NCBI RefSeq assembly: GCF_002794355.1 | Contig: NZ_PGOI01000007.1 | Location: 676,208 to 740,207, forward strand | DNA from: Pseudorhodobacter sp. MZDSW-24AT | GTDB lineage: Bacteria; Pseudomonadota; Alphaproteobacteria; Rhodobacterales; Rhodobacteraceae | Reading direction: 5' to 3' | Length of the DNA: 64,000 nt | Shown: piece after piece, positions 22,078-31,589 of the stretch | Numbering within the stretch: the first letter of the stretch is position 1 | Layout: each line of letters begins with the position of its first letter | Program-made: the position numbers and the translations under genes | The notes under the pieces: model-generated | Database searches by the model: none | Seen by the model: the letters and a program-made list of their open reading frames with translations, nothing else | What the model was told of the DNA's origin: nothing

Positions 22078-23991
22078 TCAGGCGCGTTTGGGGAGTGACG
22101 CGATGCCCAAGGTTTGCAGCACCTTGGCCTCGATCTGCGCCGCATCCATCCCAGCCGCGCGATACATCGCCTCTGGCGAGGCGTGGTCGATGAAGGTGTC
22201 GGGCAGGACCATGGAGCGGTATTTCAGGCCCTTGTCGAAAATGCCTTCATCCGCAAGCAGATGCGCCACATGGCTGCCAAAGCCGCCGATGGCGCCTTCT
22301 TCGATCGTGATCAGCGCCTCATGGTTGCGGGCGAGATTCAGGATCATGTCATGGTCCAGCGGCTTGGCAAAGCGGGCATCGACGACGGTCGGGGCAAGGC
22401 CCTTTTGTGCCAGAGTTTCGGCGGCTTTCAGCGTTTCCGCCAGTCGCGTGCCGAAAGACAGGAGCGCCACGCGGTTGCCGTTCTGGATCAGCCGGGCCTT
22501 GCCGATGTCCAAGGGGGTGCCGCGCGTCGGCAGTTCGACCCCCACGCCTTCGCCGCGCGGGAAGCGGAAAGCGATGGGGCCATCGTCATGCGCCACTGCC
22601 GTTGCGACCATATGCACGAGTTCGGCCTCATCCGCGGCGGCCATCACCACGATCCCGGGCAGGTTGGCCAGAAAGGCCACGTCAAAGCTGCCGGCATGGG
22701 TGGCGCCATCGGCCCCCACCAGCCCGGCGCGGTCGATGGCAAAGCGCACCGGCAGGCGCTGGATGGCAACATCATGCACCACCTGATCATAACCGCGTTG
22801 CAGGAAGGTGGAATACAGCGCGCAGAAGGGCTTCATCCCGCCAGCCGCGAGCCCGGCCGAGAAGGTGACGGCATGTTGCTCGGCGATGCCGACGTCAAAG
22901 CAGCGGCGCGGGAAACGGTCGGCAAACAGATTCAACCCGGTGCCATCGGGCATCGCGGCGGTGATGGCCACGATCTTGTCATCCCGCTCTGCCTCGGCAA
23001 TGAGCGCTTGCGCGAAGACCTTGGTATAGCTTGGGGCATTGCTGACGGCCTTGGCCTGCACGCCTGTCAGCACGTCGAACTTGCCCGTCGCATGGCCCTT
23101 GTCGCGCGCGGCTTCGGCCGGGGCGTAGCCTTTGCCTTTCTTGGTGAGCACATGCAGCAGGATCGGTCCTTTGGCCCGCGCATGGGCGGTGCGCAAGACC
23201 GGCAGCAACTGGTCCAGATCATGGCCATCGATCGGCCCGATGTAGGAAAACCCCAGCTCTTCGAACAGGGTGCCCCCCACCGCCATGCCTTTCAGCATTT
23301 CCTTGGCCCGGCGCGCGCCTTCCTGCAAGGGCGGCGGCAGCAGCCCGAGCGCGCCTTTGGCGGCGGCCTTCAGGTCTTGCAGCGGGGCCTCGGCATAGAG
23401 GCGGCTGAGGTAGCTCGACAGCGCGCCCACGGGCGGCGCGATCGACATTTCATTGTCGTTCAGCACCACAAACAGCCGCTTTTTCAGATGGCCCGCGTTG
23501 TTCATCGCCTCGAAGGCCATGCCCGCGCTCATGCTGCCATCGCCGATCACCGCGACCGCATCACCCGGATCGCCGCCCAGATCGGCGGCCATGGCAAAGC
23601 CCAGCGCGGCGCTGATCGAGGTGCTGGAATGCGCGGCACCAAACGGATCAAACGGGCTTTCCGAGCGTTTGGTGAACCCTGACAATCCGCCTTCCATCCG
23701 CAAGGTGCGGATGCGGTCGCGCCGCCCGGTCAGGATCTTGTGCGGATAGCACTGATGGCCGACATCCCAGATGATCTTGTCACGCGGTGTGTCGAACACC
23801 GCATGCAGTGCCACGGTCAGTTCCACCACACCCAGACCCGCGCCCAGATGCCCGCCGGTCACCGACACCGCCGAAATCGTTTCGGCCCGCAGCTCATCGG
23901 CCAGTTGGCGCAGCTCGCGGTCGGTCAGCGCCTTCATGTCCGAAGGGAAGGTCACACGGTCCAGCAGCGGGGTTTTGGGTCGGTCGGTCAT
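22078..23991 (-). CDS. dxs: 1-deoxy-D-xylulose-5-phosphate synthase
   Basis: 637 residues. The N-terminal half has the TPP-binding signature [18 protein letters not shown]...ND and the conserved [20 protein letters not shown]. The C-terminal half is transketolase-like ([18 protein letters not shown]). It condenses pyruvate and glyceraldehyde-3-phosphate, the first step of the MEP isoprenoid pathway feeding quinones, carotenoids and undecaprenol. Last gene of the SPFH-nfeD-HDAC-xseB-ispA-dxs run, 15 bp behind ispA. Confidence 0.97.
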   Translation of the reverse strand: MTDRPKTPLLDRVTFPSDMKALTDRELRQLADELRAETISAVSVTGGHLGAGLGVVELTVALHAVFDTPRDKIIWDVGHQCYPHKILTGRRDRIRTLRMEGGLSGFTKRSESPFDPFGAAHSSTSISAALGFAMAADLGGDPGDAVAVIGDGSMSAGMAFEAMNNAGHLKKRLFVVLNDNEMSIAPPVGALSSYLSRLYAEAPLQDLKAAAKGALGLLPPPLQEGARRAKEMLKGMAVGGTLFEELGFSYIGPIDGHDLDQLLPVLRTAHARAKGPILLHVLTKKGKGYAPAEAARDKGHATGKFDVLTGVQAKAVSNAPSYTKVFAQALIAEAERDDKIVAITAAMPDGTGLNLFADRFPRRCFDVGIAEQHAVTFSAGLAAGGMKPFCALYSTFLQRGYDQVVHDVAIQRLPVRFAIDRAGLVGADGATHAGSFDVAFLANLPGIVVMAAADEAELVHMVATAVAHDDGPIAFRFPRGEGVGVELPTRGTPLDIGKARLIQNGNRVALLSFGTRLAETLKAAETLAQKGLAPTVVDARFAKPLDHDMILNLARNHEALITIEEGAIGGFGSHVAHLLADEGIFDKGLKYRSMVLPDTFIDHASPEAMYRAAGMDAAQIEAKVLQTLGIASLPKRA

Positions 23992-24006
23992 ATCCTGCCT
24001 TTGGCC

Positions 24007-24876
24007 TCAGCTGTCGCGTGCGATTACAAAACGGGCGGCGTCTATCAGGATTTGGGCCCTGTCACCATAGGGTGCAAGATGACCCTCGGCCTCTGCGACC
24101 AAGGCCCGCGCCTGCGCCCGCGCCTCCTCCAGCCCCAGCAGCGAGACGAACGTGGCCTTGCCGGCCTCGGCATCCTTGTGCAGACGCTTGCCTGTCTGCG
24201 CCTCGTCCCCGGTTTCATCCAGAATGTCATCGGCGATCTGGAACGCCAAGCCAAGGGCCGTGGCATAGGCCCGCAAGGGGGCGGGATCTGCTCCGGCGAT
24301 CACCGCCCCTGCTTCGGCGGACCAGCGGATCAGAGCCCCGGTCTTGCCCGCCTGCAGCCGGGTGATCTGGTCGAGCGTCAGCGGCATGACAGCGGTTTCG
24401 GCGGCAATGTCCAGCGCCTGGCCCAGCACCATGCCTTCGGCGCCCGAGGCCACCGCCAGCCCGCGCAGCAGCGCGATGCGCGTTTCGGCCTCCCCCAGCA
24501 CCGGGTCACACAACAGCTCAAAGGCCAGCGTCTGAAGTGCATCCCCCGCCAGCACCGCTGTCGCCTCATCCCATTTCACATGCACCGTGGGCTGGCCCCG
24601 GCGCAGATCATCATCATCCATGCAAGGCAGGTCGTCATGCACAAGGCTATAGGCGTGCAAGCATTCCACGGCCGCCGCCGCGCTGATGGCACGCGCGGGC
24701 GGAAGGCCGAACAGCGCCGCGGTTTCCAGCACCAGAAAGCCGCGCAGCCGCTTGCCGCCCGCCACTGCATAGCGCATGGCATGGACCACTGGCACATCGG
24801 CGCGATCCGCCAGCGCAAGGTCCAGCCGTGCCTGAATCAACCCGCCCGCTTGGGCCAGAGCGGCGGGAAAGCTCAC
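24007..24876 (-). CDS. ispA: Polyprenyl synthetase (farnesyl diphosphate synthase)
   Basis: 289 residues from GTG 24876 (VSFPAALAQAGG), which overlaps the xseB stop as GTGA. The two aspartate-rich Mg-binding motifs are DDLPCMDDDD and DDILDETGDEA, with GGKRLRGFLV near the N-terminus. It makes the C15 (possibly C20) prenyl diphosphate from IPP and DMAPP. Operon order xseB-ispA-dxs is conserved across proteobacteria and favours IspA. An ATG start further upstream would lie in the xseB gene and is rejected. Confidence 0.94.
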   Translation of the reverse strand: MSFPAALAQAGGLIQARLDLALADRADVPVVHAMRYAVAGGKRLRGFLVLETAALFGLPPARAISAAAAVECLHAYSLVHDDLPCMDDDDLRRGQPTVHVKWDEATAVLAGDALQTLAFELLCDPVLGEAETRIALLRGLAVASGAEGMVLGQALDIAAETAVMPLTLDQITRLQAGKTGALIRWSAEAGAVIAGADPAPLRAYATALGLAFQIADDILDETGDEAQTGKRLHKDAEAGKATFVSLLGLEEARAQARALVAEAEGHLAPYGDRAQILIDAARFVIARDS

Positions 24877-25124
24877 ATCCCCTCCACCGGGGTGGTGCCG
24901 ATGGCACGGCCTTCGGCGGCGCGGATCATCTCCACCTTCTCTTCCGCCTCTTTCAGCTTGGCCTCGCAATGCGCCTTGAGTTTGGCCCCGCGCTCATACA
25001 GCGCGATGGAGGCGTCCAGCGCCACATCGCCGCGTTCCAGTTGGCTGACCACCTGTTCCAAGGCGGCCATCGCCGCTTCAAAGCTCATGTCGCTTACAGG
25101 TGTTTCGGCGGGTTTGTCGGTCAT
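24873..25124 (-). CDS. xseB: Exodeoxyribonuclease VII small subunit
   Basis: 83 residues from ATG 25124 (MTDKPAETPVSDMSFEAAMA). The conserved core FEAAMAALEQVVSQLERGDV and ASIALYERGAKLKAHCEAKL are clear, forming two helices with coiled-coil character. It partners XseA (not in this window) in degrading single-stranded DNA. It overlaps both neighbours by 4 bases (HDAC stop/start ATGA and ispA GTGA), so this operon is translated as a chain. Confidence 0.94.
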   Translation of the reverse strand: MTDKPAETPVSDMSFEAAMAALEQVVSQLERGDVALDASIALYERGAKLKAHCEAKLKEAEEKVEMIRAAEGRAIGTTPVEGM

Positions 25125-26047
25125 GCGGCTTGCCTTCCCAGTTCGGTCACATGCGCGGCCACACATTCTGCCAGCGCGTCGAGATCATAGCCGCCCTCCA
25201 GCGACGATACCACCCGGCCCGCGCAGCATTCGTCCGCCAGCGCGCAGATCGCGCGGGTCAGCCGGGCGAAATCCGGCGTGCTCCAGTTCAGTCCTGCCAA
25301 GGGATCATCGCGATGCGCATCGAACCCGGCGCTGATCAGCACCAGTTCTGGCTGCCAATGCCGCAAGGACTCGAGCACCGGGGCCCAAGCCGCCCACATC
25401 TGCGCGCCGCCCGATCCCCCCGACAACGGCAGATTGGTGATCTGCCCGTGCGCGCCGCGCTCCTCCGCGTGCCCCGTGCCGGGATACAGGGGCATCTGGT
25501 GCGACGACACAAACCGCACCCGCGCCTCATCCCACATCAGGTCTTGCGTGCCATTGCCGTGATGCACGTCGAAATCCAGCACTGCCACCCGGCTTAGCCC
25601 ATGCACTTCGATCGCCCGCATCGCCCCGATGGCCACGCTGCCGAACAGGCAGAACCCCATGGCGGTCTCCCGCTCGGCATGATGGCCGGGCGGGCGCGCC
25701 GCCACAAAGGCCCGCCCGCCTTGGGTCATCACATGATCCACCGCCGCGCAGACCCCGCCCACCGCGCGCAAGGCTGCGGTGTAAGATCCGGGCGACAGGT
25801 AGGTATCGCCATCGACCTGTGCCCAGCCTTGCGCCGGCACCGCCGCCCGCAACCGCTCTATATAGCGTGGCGGATGGCAGCGCAGCACATCCTCCACCGC
25901 GCCCAAAGGCGCCGCCCGCCGGGTGACGGCCAACCCCTTTAGCCCACGCTCCACAGCCTGCAAGCGGGCCACCTGTTCGGGGTGGCCCGGCGGCGTCACA
26001 TGCTGAAGGCAATCGTCATGGGTCAGCACCAGCACCGGATCAGTCAT
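25121..26047 (-). CDS. Histone deacetylase-family (AcuC/APAH-like) deacetylase
   Basis: 308 residues with the HDAC catalytic set: RPPGHHAERETAMGFC with the paired histidines, zinc ligands in DFDVHHGNGTQDLMW, and SAGFDAHRDDPL with the third aspartate region. The N-terminus THDDCLQHVTPPGHPEQ is also typical. Bacterial members deacetylate polyamines or acyl-enzymes such as acetyl-CoA synthetase. The substrate here is unknown. It sits between nfeD and xseB, overlapping both, an arrangement seen in Rhodobacterales. Confidence 0.9.
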   Translation of the reverse strand: MTDPVLVLTHDDCLQHVTPPGHPEQVARLQAVERGLKGLAVTRRAAPLGAVEDVLRCHPPRYIERLRAAVPAQGWAQVDGDTYLSPGSYTAALRAVGGVCAAVDHVMTQGGRAFVAARPPGHHAERETAMGFCLFGSVAIGAMRAIEVHGLSRVAVLDFDVHHGNGTQDLMWDEARVRFVSSHQMPLYPGTGHAEERGAHGQITNLPLSGGSGGAQMWAAWAPVLESLRHWQPELVLISAGFDAHRDDPLAGLNWSTPDFARLTRAICALADECCAGRVVSSLEGGYDLDALAECVAAHVTELGRQAA

Positions 26048-26306
26048 TGATGTCGCGGTCCCACAGCCGGACCTGCCCCTTGCGCACCCCCAGCACGCGG
26101 CGCAAGACGACCCAGGCGATCAGAGAGGCCACCGCGAAGACCAACAGCAACAGCGGCAGGCTGCCCCCCAGCAGCCCCAGCCCAAGGCCCGCGCCCACAA
26201 CCACCGCCCCAATCGCAAAGCCGACAAAAATATAGCCCGGCGCCAGCACCTCCAACACACCCAGCGCAAAGCCCGCCACGATCCAAACCCACCACACCGC
26301 CCACAT
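26040..26306 (-). CDS. NfeD-like membrane protein
   Basis: 88 residues with three hydrophobic stretches (VVWVWIVAGFALGVLEVLAP, FVGFAIGAVVVGAGLGLGLL, LPLLLLVFAVASLIAWVVL). It is the short NfeD form, in which the membrane part partners an SPFH protein. It overlaps the SPFH gene by ATGA upstream and the HDAC gene by 8 bp downstream. NfeD-SPFH pairs are membrane quality-control modules; the C-terminal OB-fold is absent or rudimentary here. Confidence 0.82.
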   Translation of the reverse strand: MWAVWWVWIVAGFALGVLEVLAPGYIFVGFAIGAVVVGAGLGLGLLGGSLPLLLLVFAVASLIAWVVLRRVLGVRKGQVRLWDRDIND

Positions 26307-27187
26307 CAGCTGCGCCCCTTCAACATCTTGAAGGCATCGGCAAAGGCATCCAGCGCCTGCGCCGGCACCAGAATCGTCTGCTTGCCCGGCCCTTGCGCCA
26401 CTTTTGCCAAAGCCTCCACCTGTGCCAGCGCCAGCTGATACTGCGCCGCTTCCAGCCCGGATTCCTTGATCGCCTCGGCAATCGCCGATGTGGCATAGGC
26501 TTCGGCATCCGCCGTCACCCGTTTGGCCTTGGCGGCCTGCTCGGCGGCATAAAGATCCGCGTCGGCTGCCAGCTCGACCGATCGTTTCTTGCCCTCGGCC
26601 TCCATCACCTGCGCGCGGCGTGCGCGCTCGGCGTTCAGCTGCTGCAACATCGCGGCCCGTGTCGCCTCGTCCAGATTCACATCCAGAATCTCGGCCCGCG
26701 TCACCTCGACGCCCCAGTCATCCACCATGGCGCGCACCTGTTCGCGCACCCGCTCGATCAACTGGGCACGATTCGACTGCACCTGATCCAGCTCCAACTT
26801 GCCAATCTCGCTGCGCACGATCCCGGCCACCGTGGTGGCAATCGCCGCATCCACATCCCGGATGCGGTAGACAGTCTTTTCAGGCTCGGTGATCCGGTAA
26901 AACACGCTCGTCTCCACCTTCACCAGCACGTTGTCGGCGGTGATGGCATCCTGACTGGCGGTCGGCAACTGCCGCTCCAGAATGGAAATGCGGTGTGCCA
27001 CCCGGTCCAGAAACGGGACCACGAAGTTGATCCCCGGTCCCAGCACGGACCGCAGACGGCCAAAGCGTTCCACCACATGCTTTTCCGACTGCGGCACGAT
27101 GCGCACCCCCAGAAAGATGCACAGGATGACAAAGACGGCGATGGCCAGAAAGACTGCATTGCCGCCCAGAAACTGCTCAAAATCCAT
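26306..27187 (-). CDS. SPFH/Band 7 (QmcA/paraslipin-like) membrane protein
   Basis: 293 residues. One N-terminal anchor (AVFLAIAVFVILCIFLGVRI) is followed by the SPFH domain (VPQSEKHVVERFGRL, GPGINFVVPFLDRV). A helical, alanine/glutamate-rich region (LNAERARRAQVMEAEGKKRS) suits oligomerisation, and the tail ends with QTILVPAQALDAF. Such proteins form membrane microdomain rings and associate with NfeD and proteases. First gene of the operon leading to dxs. Confidence 0.92.
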   Translation of the reverse strand: MDFEQFLGGNAVFLAIAVFVILCIFLGVRIVPQSEKHVVERFGRLRSVLGPGINFVVPFLDRVAHRISILERQLPTASQDAITADNVLVKVETSVFYRITEPEKTVYRIRDVDAAIATTVAGIVRSEIGKLELDQVQSNRAQLIERVREQVRAMVDDWGVEVTRAEILDVNLDEATRAAMLQQLNAERARRAQVMEAEGKKRSVELAADADLYAAEQAAKAKRVTADAEAYATSAIAEAIKESGLEAAQYQLALAQVEALAKVAQGPGKQTILVPAQALDAFADAFKMLKGRS

Positions 27188-27330
27188 GAAAATCCGCTCC
27201 GTCCGCAGAATTGCGCCCTGTCAGGATGGCGGCTTCCCCGGCCATAGGCAAGGCTGGGGAAAATCTTGCGCCACAAGCGGCCTGCGCCGTTCATTCTTCG
27301 CCTGATTCTTGATCGAACAAAACTTCCTCC

Positions 27331-27352
27331 TGCCAATTGGCGCATATTGGCA
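27331..27352. promoter_or_regulatory. Inverted repeat TGCCAAT-N8-ATTGGCA upstream of dadA
   Basis: Perfect 7-bp arms separated by 8 bases, 104 bp before the dadA ATG, in an A/T-richer stretch than its surroundings. Candidate binding site for a dadA regulator (Lrp-type control of dadA is known in other bacteria). The protein is not identified here. A direct repeat GCATCTTCG lies closer to the gene near 27405. Confidence 0.45.
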
Positions 27353-27455
27353 GAAGTCTTCGCAATTATGCGTCGGCGCGCGCCATCTTTGCCAGAATAT
27401 CCCCGCATCTTCGATGCATCTTCGGTCAAACACCCTCTGCGTGAAAGGTTTGCCC

Positions 27456-28757
27456 ATGAAAATCGTCGTCCTCGGCTCTGGCGTCATCGGCGTGACCTCG
27501 GCGTGGTATCTGGCGCAGGCCGGGCATGAGGTCACGGTGATCGACCGTCAGCCCTCCGCCGCGATGGAGACCAGCTTTGCCAATGCGGGCGAGATTAGCC
27601 CCGGCTATTCCGCGCCTTGGGCTGCGCCCGGCGTGCCCCTGAAGGCCATCAAGTGGATGTTCATGGAACATGCCCCTTTGATCGTGAACCCTAAGCCCGA
27701 TATGGCCAAGATCCGCTGGATGCTGCAAATGCTGGGCAATTGCACCCATGCGGCCTATGCGGTGAACAAGGGCCGGATGGTGCGGCTGGCGGAATATTCG
27801 CGCGATTGCCTCACCGATCTGCGCGCGCAAACCGGCATCGCTTTCGATGAACGTCAGCAAGGCACGCTGCAACTCTTCCGCACGCAAAAGCAGGTGGATG
27901 CGGCGGGCAAGGATATCGACGTGCTGCGCCAAGGTGGCGTTCCGTTCGAAGTCCTCGATGTGGCAGGCTGCCTTGCGGTCGAGCCGGGTCTGGCCGATGC
28001 AGCGGGCAAGATCGCAGGCGGCCTGCGCCTGCCCAAGGACGAAACCGGCGATTGCTTCAAGTTCACCCAAGGCCTCGCCGCGCGCGCGGCCGCCTTGGGT
28101 GTCACCTTCCGCCACGGCGTCAGCATCACCCGGCTGAACCGCGCAGGAGAACGCATCACCTCGGTCACCACGTCCGAAGGCGAGGTCACTGCCGATGCCT
28201 TCGTGCTGGCGCTCGGCTCCTATTCTCCGAAACTGGCCGCCGACCTTGGCTTCAACCTCCCGGTCTACCCGGTCAAAGGCTACTCCATCACCATTCCGGT
28301 GGTCGATGCCGCGCGCGCGCCCGTCTCCACCGTGATGGACGAAACCCACAAGATTGCCATCACCCGCTTGGGAGACCGCATCCGCGTCGGCGGCATGGCA
28401 GAGATCGCAGGCTTTGACCTGTCGCTCTCCGACAAACGCAAACGCACCCTGCAACATTCGGTCGAAGACCTGTTCGGTGGCGCCGGGGATCAGTCTCAGG
28501 CCACCTTCTGGACGGGCCTGCGCCCGATGACCCCCGATGGCACCCCCATCATCGGCCGCTCGCCGGTCGCGAACCTTTTCCTCAACACCGGCCATGGCAC
28601 GCTGGGCTGGACGATGTCGGCGGGCTCGGGCCGGTTGCTGGCTGATCTCGTCTCGGGCCGCGCGCCCGAAATCGAAAGCCGCGATCTCGGCTTCGATCGC
28701 TACCAGAAACCGGCGACATCCGCCGCGCCAAAGCTGCAGCCCGCCCCGGCGCGCTGA
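27456..28757 (+). CDS. dadA: D-amino acid dehydrogenase
   Basis: 433 residues starting [20 protein letters not shown], whose GSGVIG is the FAD-binding dinucleotide fold. The DAO-type flavoprotein body includes a glycine-rich end ([20 protein letters not shown]). Length equals E. coli DadA (432). It oxidises D-amino acids, mainly D-alanine, to 2-oxo acids, passing electrons to the respiratory chain. No alanine racemase gene is adjacent. A longer upstream frame has no ribosome site or homology. Confidence 0.93.
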   Translation: MKIVVLGSGVIGVTSAWYLAQAGHEVTVIDRQPSAAMETSFANAGEISPGYSAPWAAPGVPLKAIKWMFMEHAPLIVNPKPDMAKIRWMLQMLGNCTHAAYAVNKGRMVRLAEYSRDCLTDLRAQTGIAFDERQQGTLQLFRTQKQVDAAGKDIDVLRQGGVPFEVLDVAGCLAVEPGLADAAGKIAGGLRLPKDETGDCFKFTQGLAARAAALGVTFRHGVSITRLNRAGERITSVTTSEGEVTADAFVLALGSYSPKLAADLGFNLPVYPVKGYSITIPVVDAARAPVSTVMDETHKIAITRLGDRIRVGGMAEIAGFDLSLSDKRKRTLQHSVEDLFGGAGDQSQATFWTGLRPMTPDGTPIIGRSPVANLFLNTGHGTLGWTMSAGSGRLLADLVSGRAPEIESRDLGFDRYQKPATSAAPKLQPAPAR

Positions 28758-28767
28758 CGCCTGTGGC

Positions 28768-28799
28768 TTGCACCTTTCTGAAATACTCCCGCCGGAGGC
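28768..28799 (-). repeat. Dispersed intergenic repeat, copy 2
   Basis: Reverse-oriented copy (TTGCACCTTTCTGAAATACT then CCCGCCGGAGGC) beginning 10 bp after the dadA stop. Same element as at 22056, 36955 and 37011. Confidence 0.7.
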
Positions 28800-28871
28800 T
28801 CCCACCGCAGCCTCCGGCGGCGCGTTATCCCGCTGTGCGCCCGCGCGCCAAAAGGCTATGCTGCCCGCATC

Positions 28872-30134
28872 ATGCCTTCCTTGTGCCGCGATTGCCTGAC
28901 CCAGTTTGAAACGGCCCCGCCGCGCGGCCGCTGCCCGGCCTGTCGCGGCCCGCGTCTCTTGTCGCACCCCGACCTTTTTACGCTGTCCATTGCCCATATG
29001 GATTGCGATGCCTTCTATGCCTCGGTGGAAAAGCGCGATGATCCCAGTCTTGCCGACAAACCCCTGATCGTCGGCGGTGGCACGCGCGGTGTGGTCTCCA
29101 CCTGCTGCTACATCGCCCGCATTCATGGTGTGCGCTCGGCCATGCCGATGTTTCAGGCGCTCAAGCTTTGCCCCGAGGCCGTGGTCGTCAAACCGCGCAT
29201 GGCCCGCTATGTCGAGGTCAGCCGCGCCATCCGCGCCATGATGGAGGATCTGACCCCGGCGATCGAACCCCTCTCGCTGGACGAGGCCTTTCTCGATCTG
29301 ACCGGGACCACCCGCCTGCACGGCGCGCCCCCCGCCGTTCTGCTTGCGCGCCTGACCAAGCGGATGGAGGACGAACTCGGCGTCACCGGTTCGATCGGCC
29401 TTGCCCATAACAAGTTTCTGGCGAAAATCGCCTCGGATCTCGACAAGCCGCGCGGCTTTTCGGTGATCGGTCCGGCGGAAACCGAATCCTTCCTGCGGCC
29501 CAAACCGGTGCGCATCCTTTGGGGCGTGGGCACCGCGCTGCAATCCGCGCTGGAACAGGCGGGCATCCGCACCATTGCCGATCTTCTCCGCTGGGACCGC
29601 GCCGATCTGATGGCCCGCTTCGGTCAGATGGGGGACCGGCTCTGGCATCTTGCGCGCGGGCAGGACAGCCGCCGTGTCACCCGCGATGAAAAGCTGAAGT
29701 CCATTTCCAAGGAAACGACCTTCCACGAAGACACCGCTGATCCCGATCTTCTGGACGGTCATCTTTGGCGGCTGTCGGAACAGGTGGCCGATCGCGCCAA
29801 GGCCAAGGCTCTGGCCGGGCGCACGGTGACGCTGAAGCTCAAGCGCAAGGATTTTCAGATCATCACCCGCCGCCATGCGCTGCCGGATCCCACCCAGATC
29901 GCCGACCGCATTTACCGTACCGCGCGCGATCTGTTCGACCATTCCGGCACCAAAGGCCCGTTTCGGCTGATCGGGGTGGGTCTCTCTGACCTTGCCCCAG
30001 AGGATCAGGCCGACCGTTCGGGCGATCTGCTCGACCCGGATGCCGCCAAACGCGCGCGCGCCGAACGCGCGGCCGACGCGATTCGCGCCCGTTTTGGCAA
30101 AGAGGCGATCATCAAGGGGCGCGCGCTGCGCTAG
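28872..30134 (+). CDS. dinB: DNA polymerase IV (Y-family) with N-terminal Cys4 extension
   Basis: 420 residues. The polymerase core begins near residue 37: AHMDCDAFYASVEKRDDP (first catalytic Asp) and LSLDEAFLDLTG (catalytic DE). Little-finger residues follow in the C-terminal half. The first 36 residues hold CRDC and CPAC pairs (Cys5, Cys8, Cys21, Cys24), a probable small zinc ribbon not found in E. coli DinB. It performs error-prone translesion synthesis. No SOS box is obvious to the eye in the 114 bp upstream. Confidence 0.93.
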   Translation: MPSLCRDCLTQFETAPPRGRCPACRGPRLLSHPDLFTLSIAHMDCDAFYASVEKRDDPSLADKPLIVGGGTRGVVSTCCYIARIHGVRSAMPMFQALKLCPEAVVVKPRMARYVEVSRAIRAMMEDLTPAIEPLSLDEAFLDLTGTTRLHGAPPAVLLARLTKRMEDELGVTGSIGLAHNKFLAKIASDLDKPRGFSVIGPAETESFLRPKPVRILWGVGTALQSALEQAGIRTIADLLRWDRADLMARFGQMGDRLWHLARGQDSRRVTRDEKLKSISKETTFHEDTADPDLLDGHLWRLSEQVADRAKAKALAGRTVTLKLKRKDFQIITRRHALPDPTQIADRIYRTARDLFDHSGTKGPFRLIGVGLSDLAPEDQADRSGDLLDPDAAKRARAERAADAIRARFGKEAIIKGRALR

Positions 30135-30154
30135 GCCCATTGGGCCTCCCGCGG

Positions 30155-31036
30155 TTATTCCGCCGCCAGCGGCACCTGAAGGCGCCCGATCCGGGTGATC
30201 TCGGCAACAACGCCAGAGATCAGGGCACGGAAGGCCTCGAAATCCGCCGAAGGCAGAATCTGCGCCTCATCCATATACAGGGCCCGGTCAATCTCCACCT
30301 GAACCACATGATACCCCCGTGACGGGCGGCCATAGGTCTGGGCGATATAGGCCCCGGCAAAGGGGGCATTGCGCGACACCCGCAGGCCTGCCCTGCGAAA
30401 CGCGGCCTCGATCTGGTCGACCACATCGCGCGCGGCCGCAGCCCCGAATCGGTCACCCAGCACCACTTCGGGCCGGGCTTGACCGGGGCGGGAATGCGCC
30501 TCGATCGCCTCATGCGGCATGGAATGGCAATCCACCAGAATCGATTGGCCAAACTGGCTGTGGCTGGCTTCCGTCAGCTGGCGCAAGGCCGCGTGATAAG
30601 GGGTCCAATGGCGTTTGATCCGTGCCTCGGCCTCTTCAAGCGGGATCTTGCCCCGATAGATCTGCCGCCCCCCCGAGACCACCCGGGGAATCACCCCCAG
30701 CCCAGAGGCCACCCGCGGGTTGTGCGGGCTGCGCGGCACGCCTTCTACCACCGAGGCGTCCATCTCATCCGCGGCCCGATTCAGGTCCACATAGGCGCGC
30801 GGCGCCGTGGCCGCGATCAGAGGTGCCCCGAAATCGGGAGCGGACATGAACAGCTCATCGACAAAAGCATCTTCGGAAGAGCGGATCATATGGGCATCCA
30901 GCACCGACTCGGCCAGAAAGGCTGGCGGATAGGCCCTCCCGCTGTGCGGCGAAGAAAACACCACTGGCGTTTCACGCCGTCTGGGCTGGTAAAGGGTAAA
31001 GGCTTCGCTTTGCACTGCTGTCTCCCGCTCGTGCAT
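30155..31036 (-). CDS. N-formylglutamate amidohydrolase family protein
   Basis: 293 residues from ATG 31036 ([16 protein letters not shown]). Conserved blocks: [27 protein letters not shown] and [10 protein letters not shown] with the metal-binding Asp-Cys-His region. Members hydrolyse N-formyl-L-glutamate, the last step of some histidine degradation pathways, or related N-acyl amino acids. No hut genes are near, so the substrate is open. It converges with dinB; a small AGGCCCA/TGGGCCT hairpin at 30133-30147 separates them. Confidence 0.87.
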   Translation of the reverse strand: MHERETAVQSEAFTLYQPRRRETPVVFSSPHSGRAYPPAFLAESVLDAHMIRSSEDAFVDELFMSAPDFGAPLIAATAPRAYVDLNRAADEMDASVVEGVPRSPHNPRVASGLGVIPRVVSGGRQIYRGKIPLEEAEARIKRHWTPYHAALRQLTEASHSQFGQSILVDCHSMPHEAIEAHSRPGQARPEVVLGDRFGAAAARDVVDQIEAAFRRAGLRVSRNAPFAGAYIAQTYGRPSRGYHVVQVEIDRALYMDEAQILPSADFEAFRALISGVVAEITRIGRLQVPLAAE

Positions 31037-31201
31037 GTTATAGCGGGCTTTGCCAAAATGCCAAAAGCCAAGATTGCAGGGCGGTGACGCGCCGAAAGCC
31101 TCTTGCAGCCCCGGACGCAACTGGCTATAGACCCCCCCACACCGACGCGGTTCCTCCCGCGTCCTTTTCTTTGGGATGTTGGGGGACGGCGGCTGTAGCG
31201 T

Positions 31202-31276
31202 GGGCGGTTAGCTCAGCGGTAGAGCACTACGTTGACATCGTAGTGGCCACTGGTTCGATCCCAGTACCGCCCACCA
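31202..31276 (+). tRNA. tRNA-Val (GAC)
   Basis: 75 nt with encoded CCA. Acceptor GGGCGGT pairs with ACCGCCC. The D arm is GCTCAGCGGTAGAGC; anticodon stem CTACG/CGTAG with loop TTGACAT gives anticodon GAC. The T arm is CTGGTTCGATCCCAG. All arms pair well. Confidence 0.96.
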
Positions 31277-31350
31277 TTCACCGCTCCCATCTTGGGGGTC
31301 ATTGTTTTCAACTGGCGCGTGATGCGCCGCGACCTAGGAAAGAGACGACC

Positions 31351-31476
31351 ATGAAAGTCGCCAACTCGCTCCGTTCGCTGAAGACGCGTCACCGTGATTG
31401 CCAGATCGTGCGCCGCAAGGGCCGCGTCTATGTGATCAACAAGACGCAAAAGCGCTATAAGGCCCGTCAGGGCTGA
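31351..31476 (+). CDS. rpmJ: 50S ribosomal protein L36
   Basis: 41 residues starting [20 protein letters not shown] and rich in Lys/Arg, the alphaproteobacterial L36 form. It lacks the zinc-binding cysteines of the C+ form (a single Cys remains), so it is a zinc-independent type. GGAAAGAG lies just upstream. Monocistronic, between tRNA-Val and a strong terminator. Confidence 0.96.
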   Translation: MKVANSLRSLKTRHRDCQIVRRKGRVYVINKTQKRYKARQG

Positions 31477-31498
31477 TTTCGCTTGCAGCGACGTATTC

Positions 31499-31531
31499 AA
31501 AAGGCCGCCACGGGAAACCGGGCGGCCTTTT
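31499..31531 (+). terminator. Intrinsic terminator after rpmJ
   Basis: Stem AAAAGGCCGCC / GGCGGCCTTTT with an 11-base loop, followed by CTCTTT, 22 bases after the rpmJ stop. Confidence 0.85.
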
Positions 31532-31589
31532 CTCTTTGCCGCCATTGTCAGACGCGGCTTGTCAGCGGCCGGGGTCCGGCTAGGTCTGA

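Noticed and set aside
27426..30140. 904-residue open frame antisense to dadA and dinB
   Set aside because: Spans two unrelated genes on the plus strand and has no recognisable domain.
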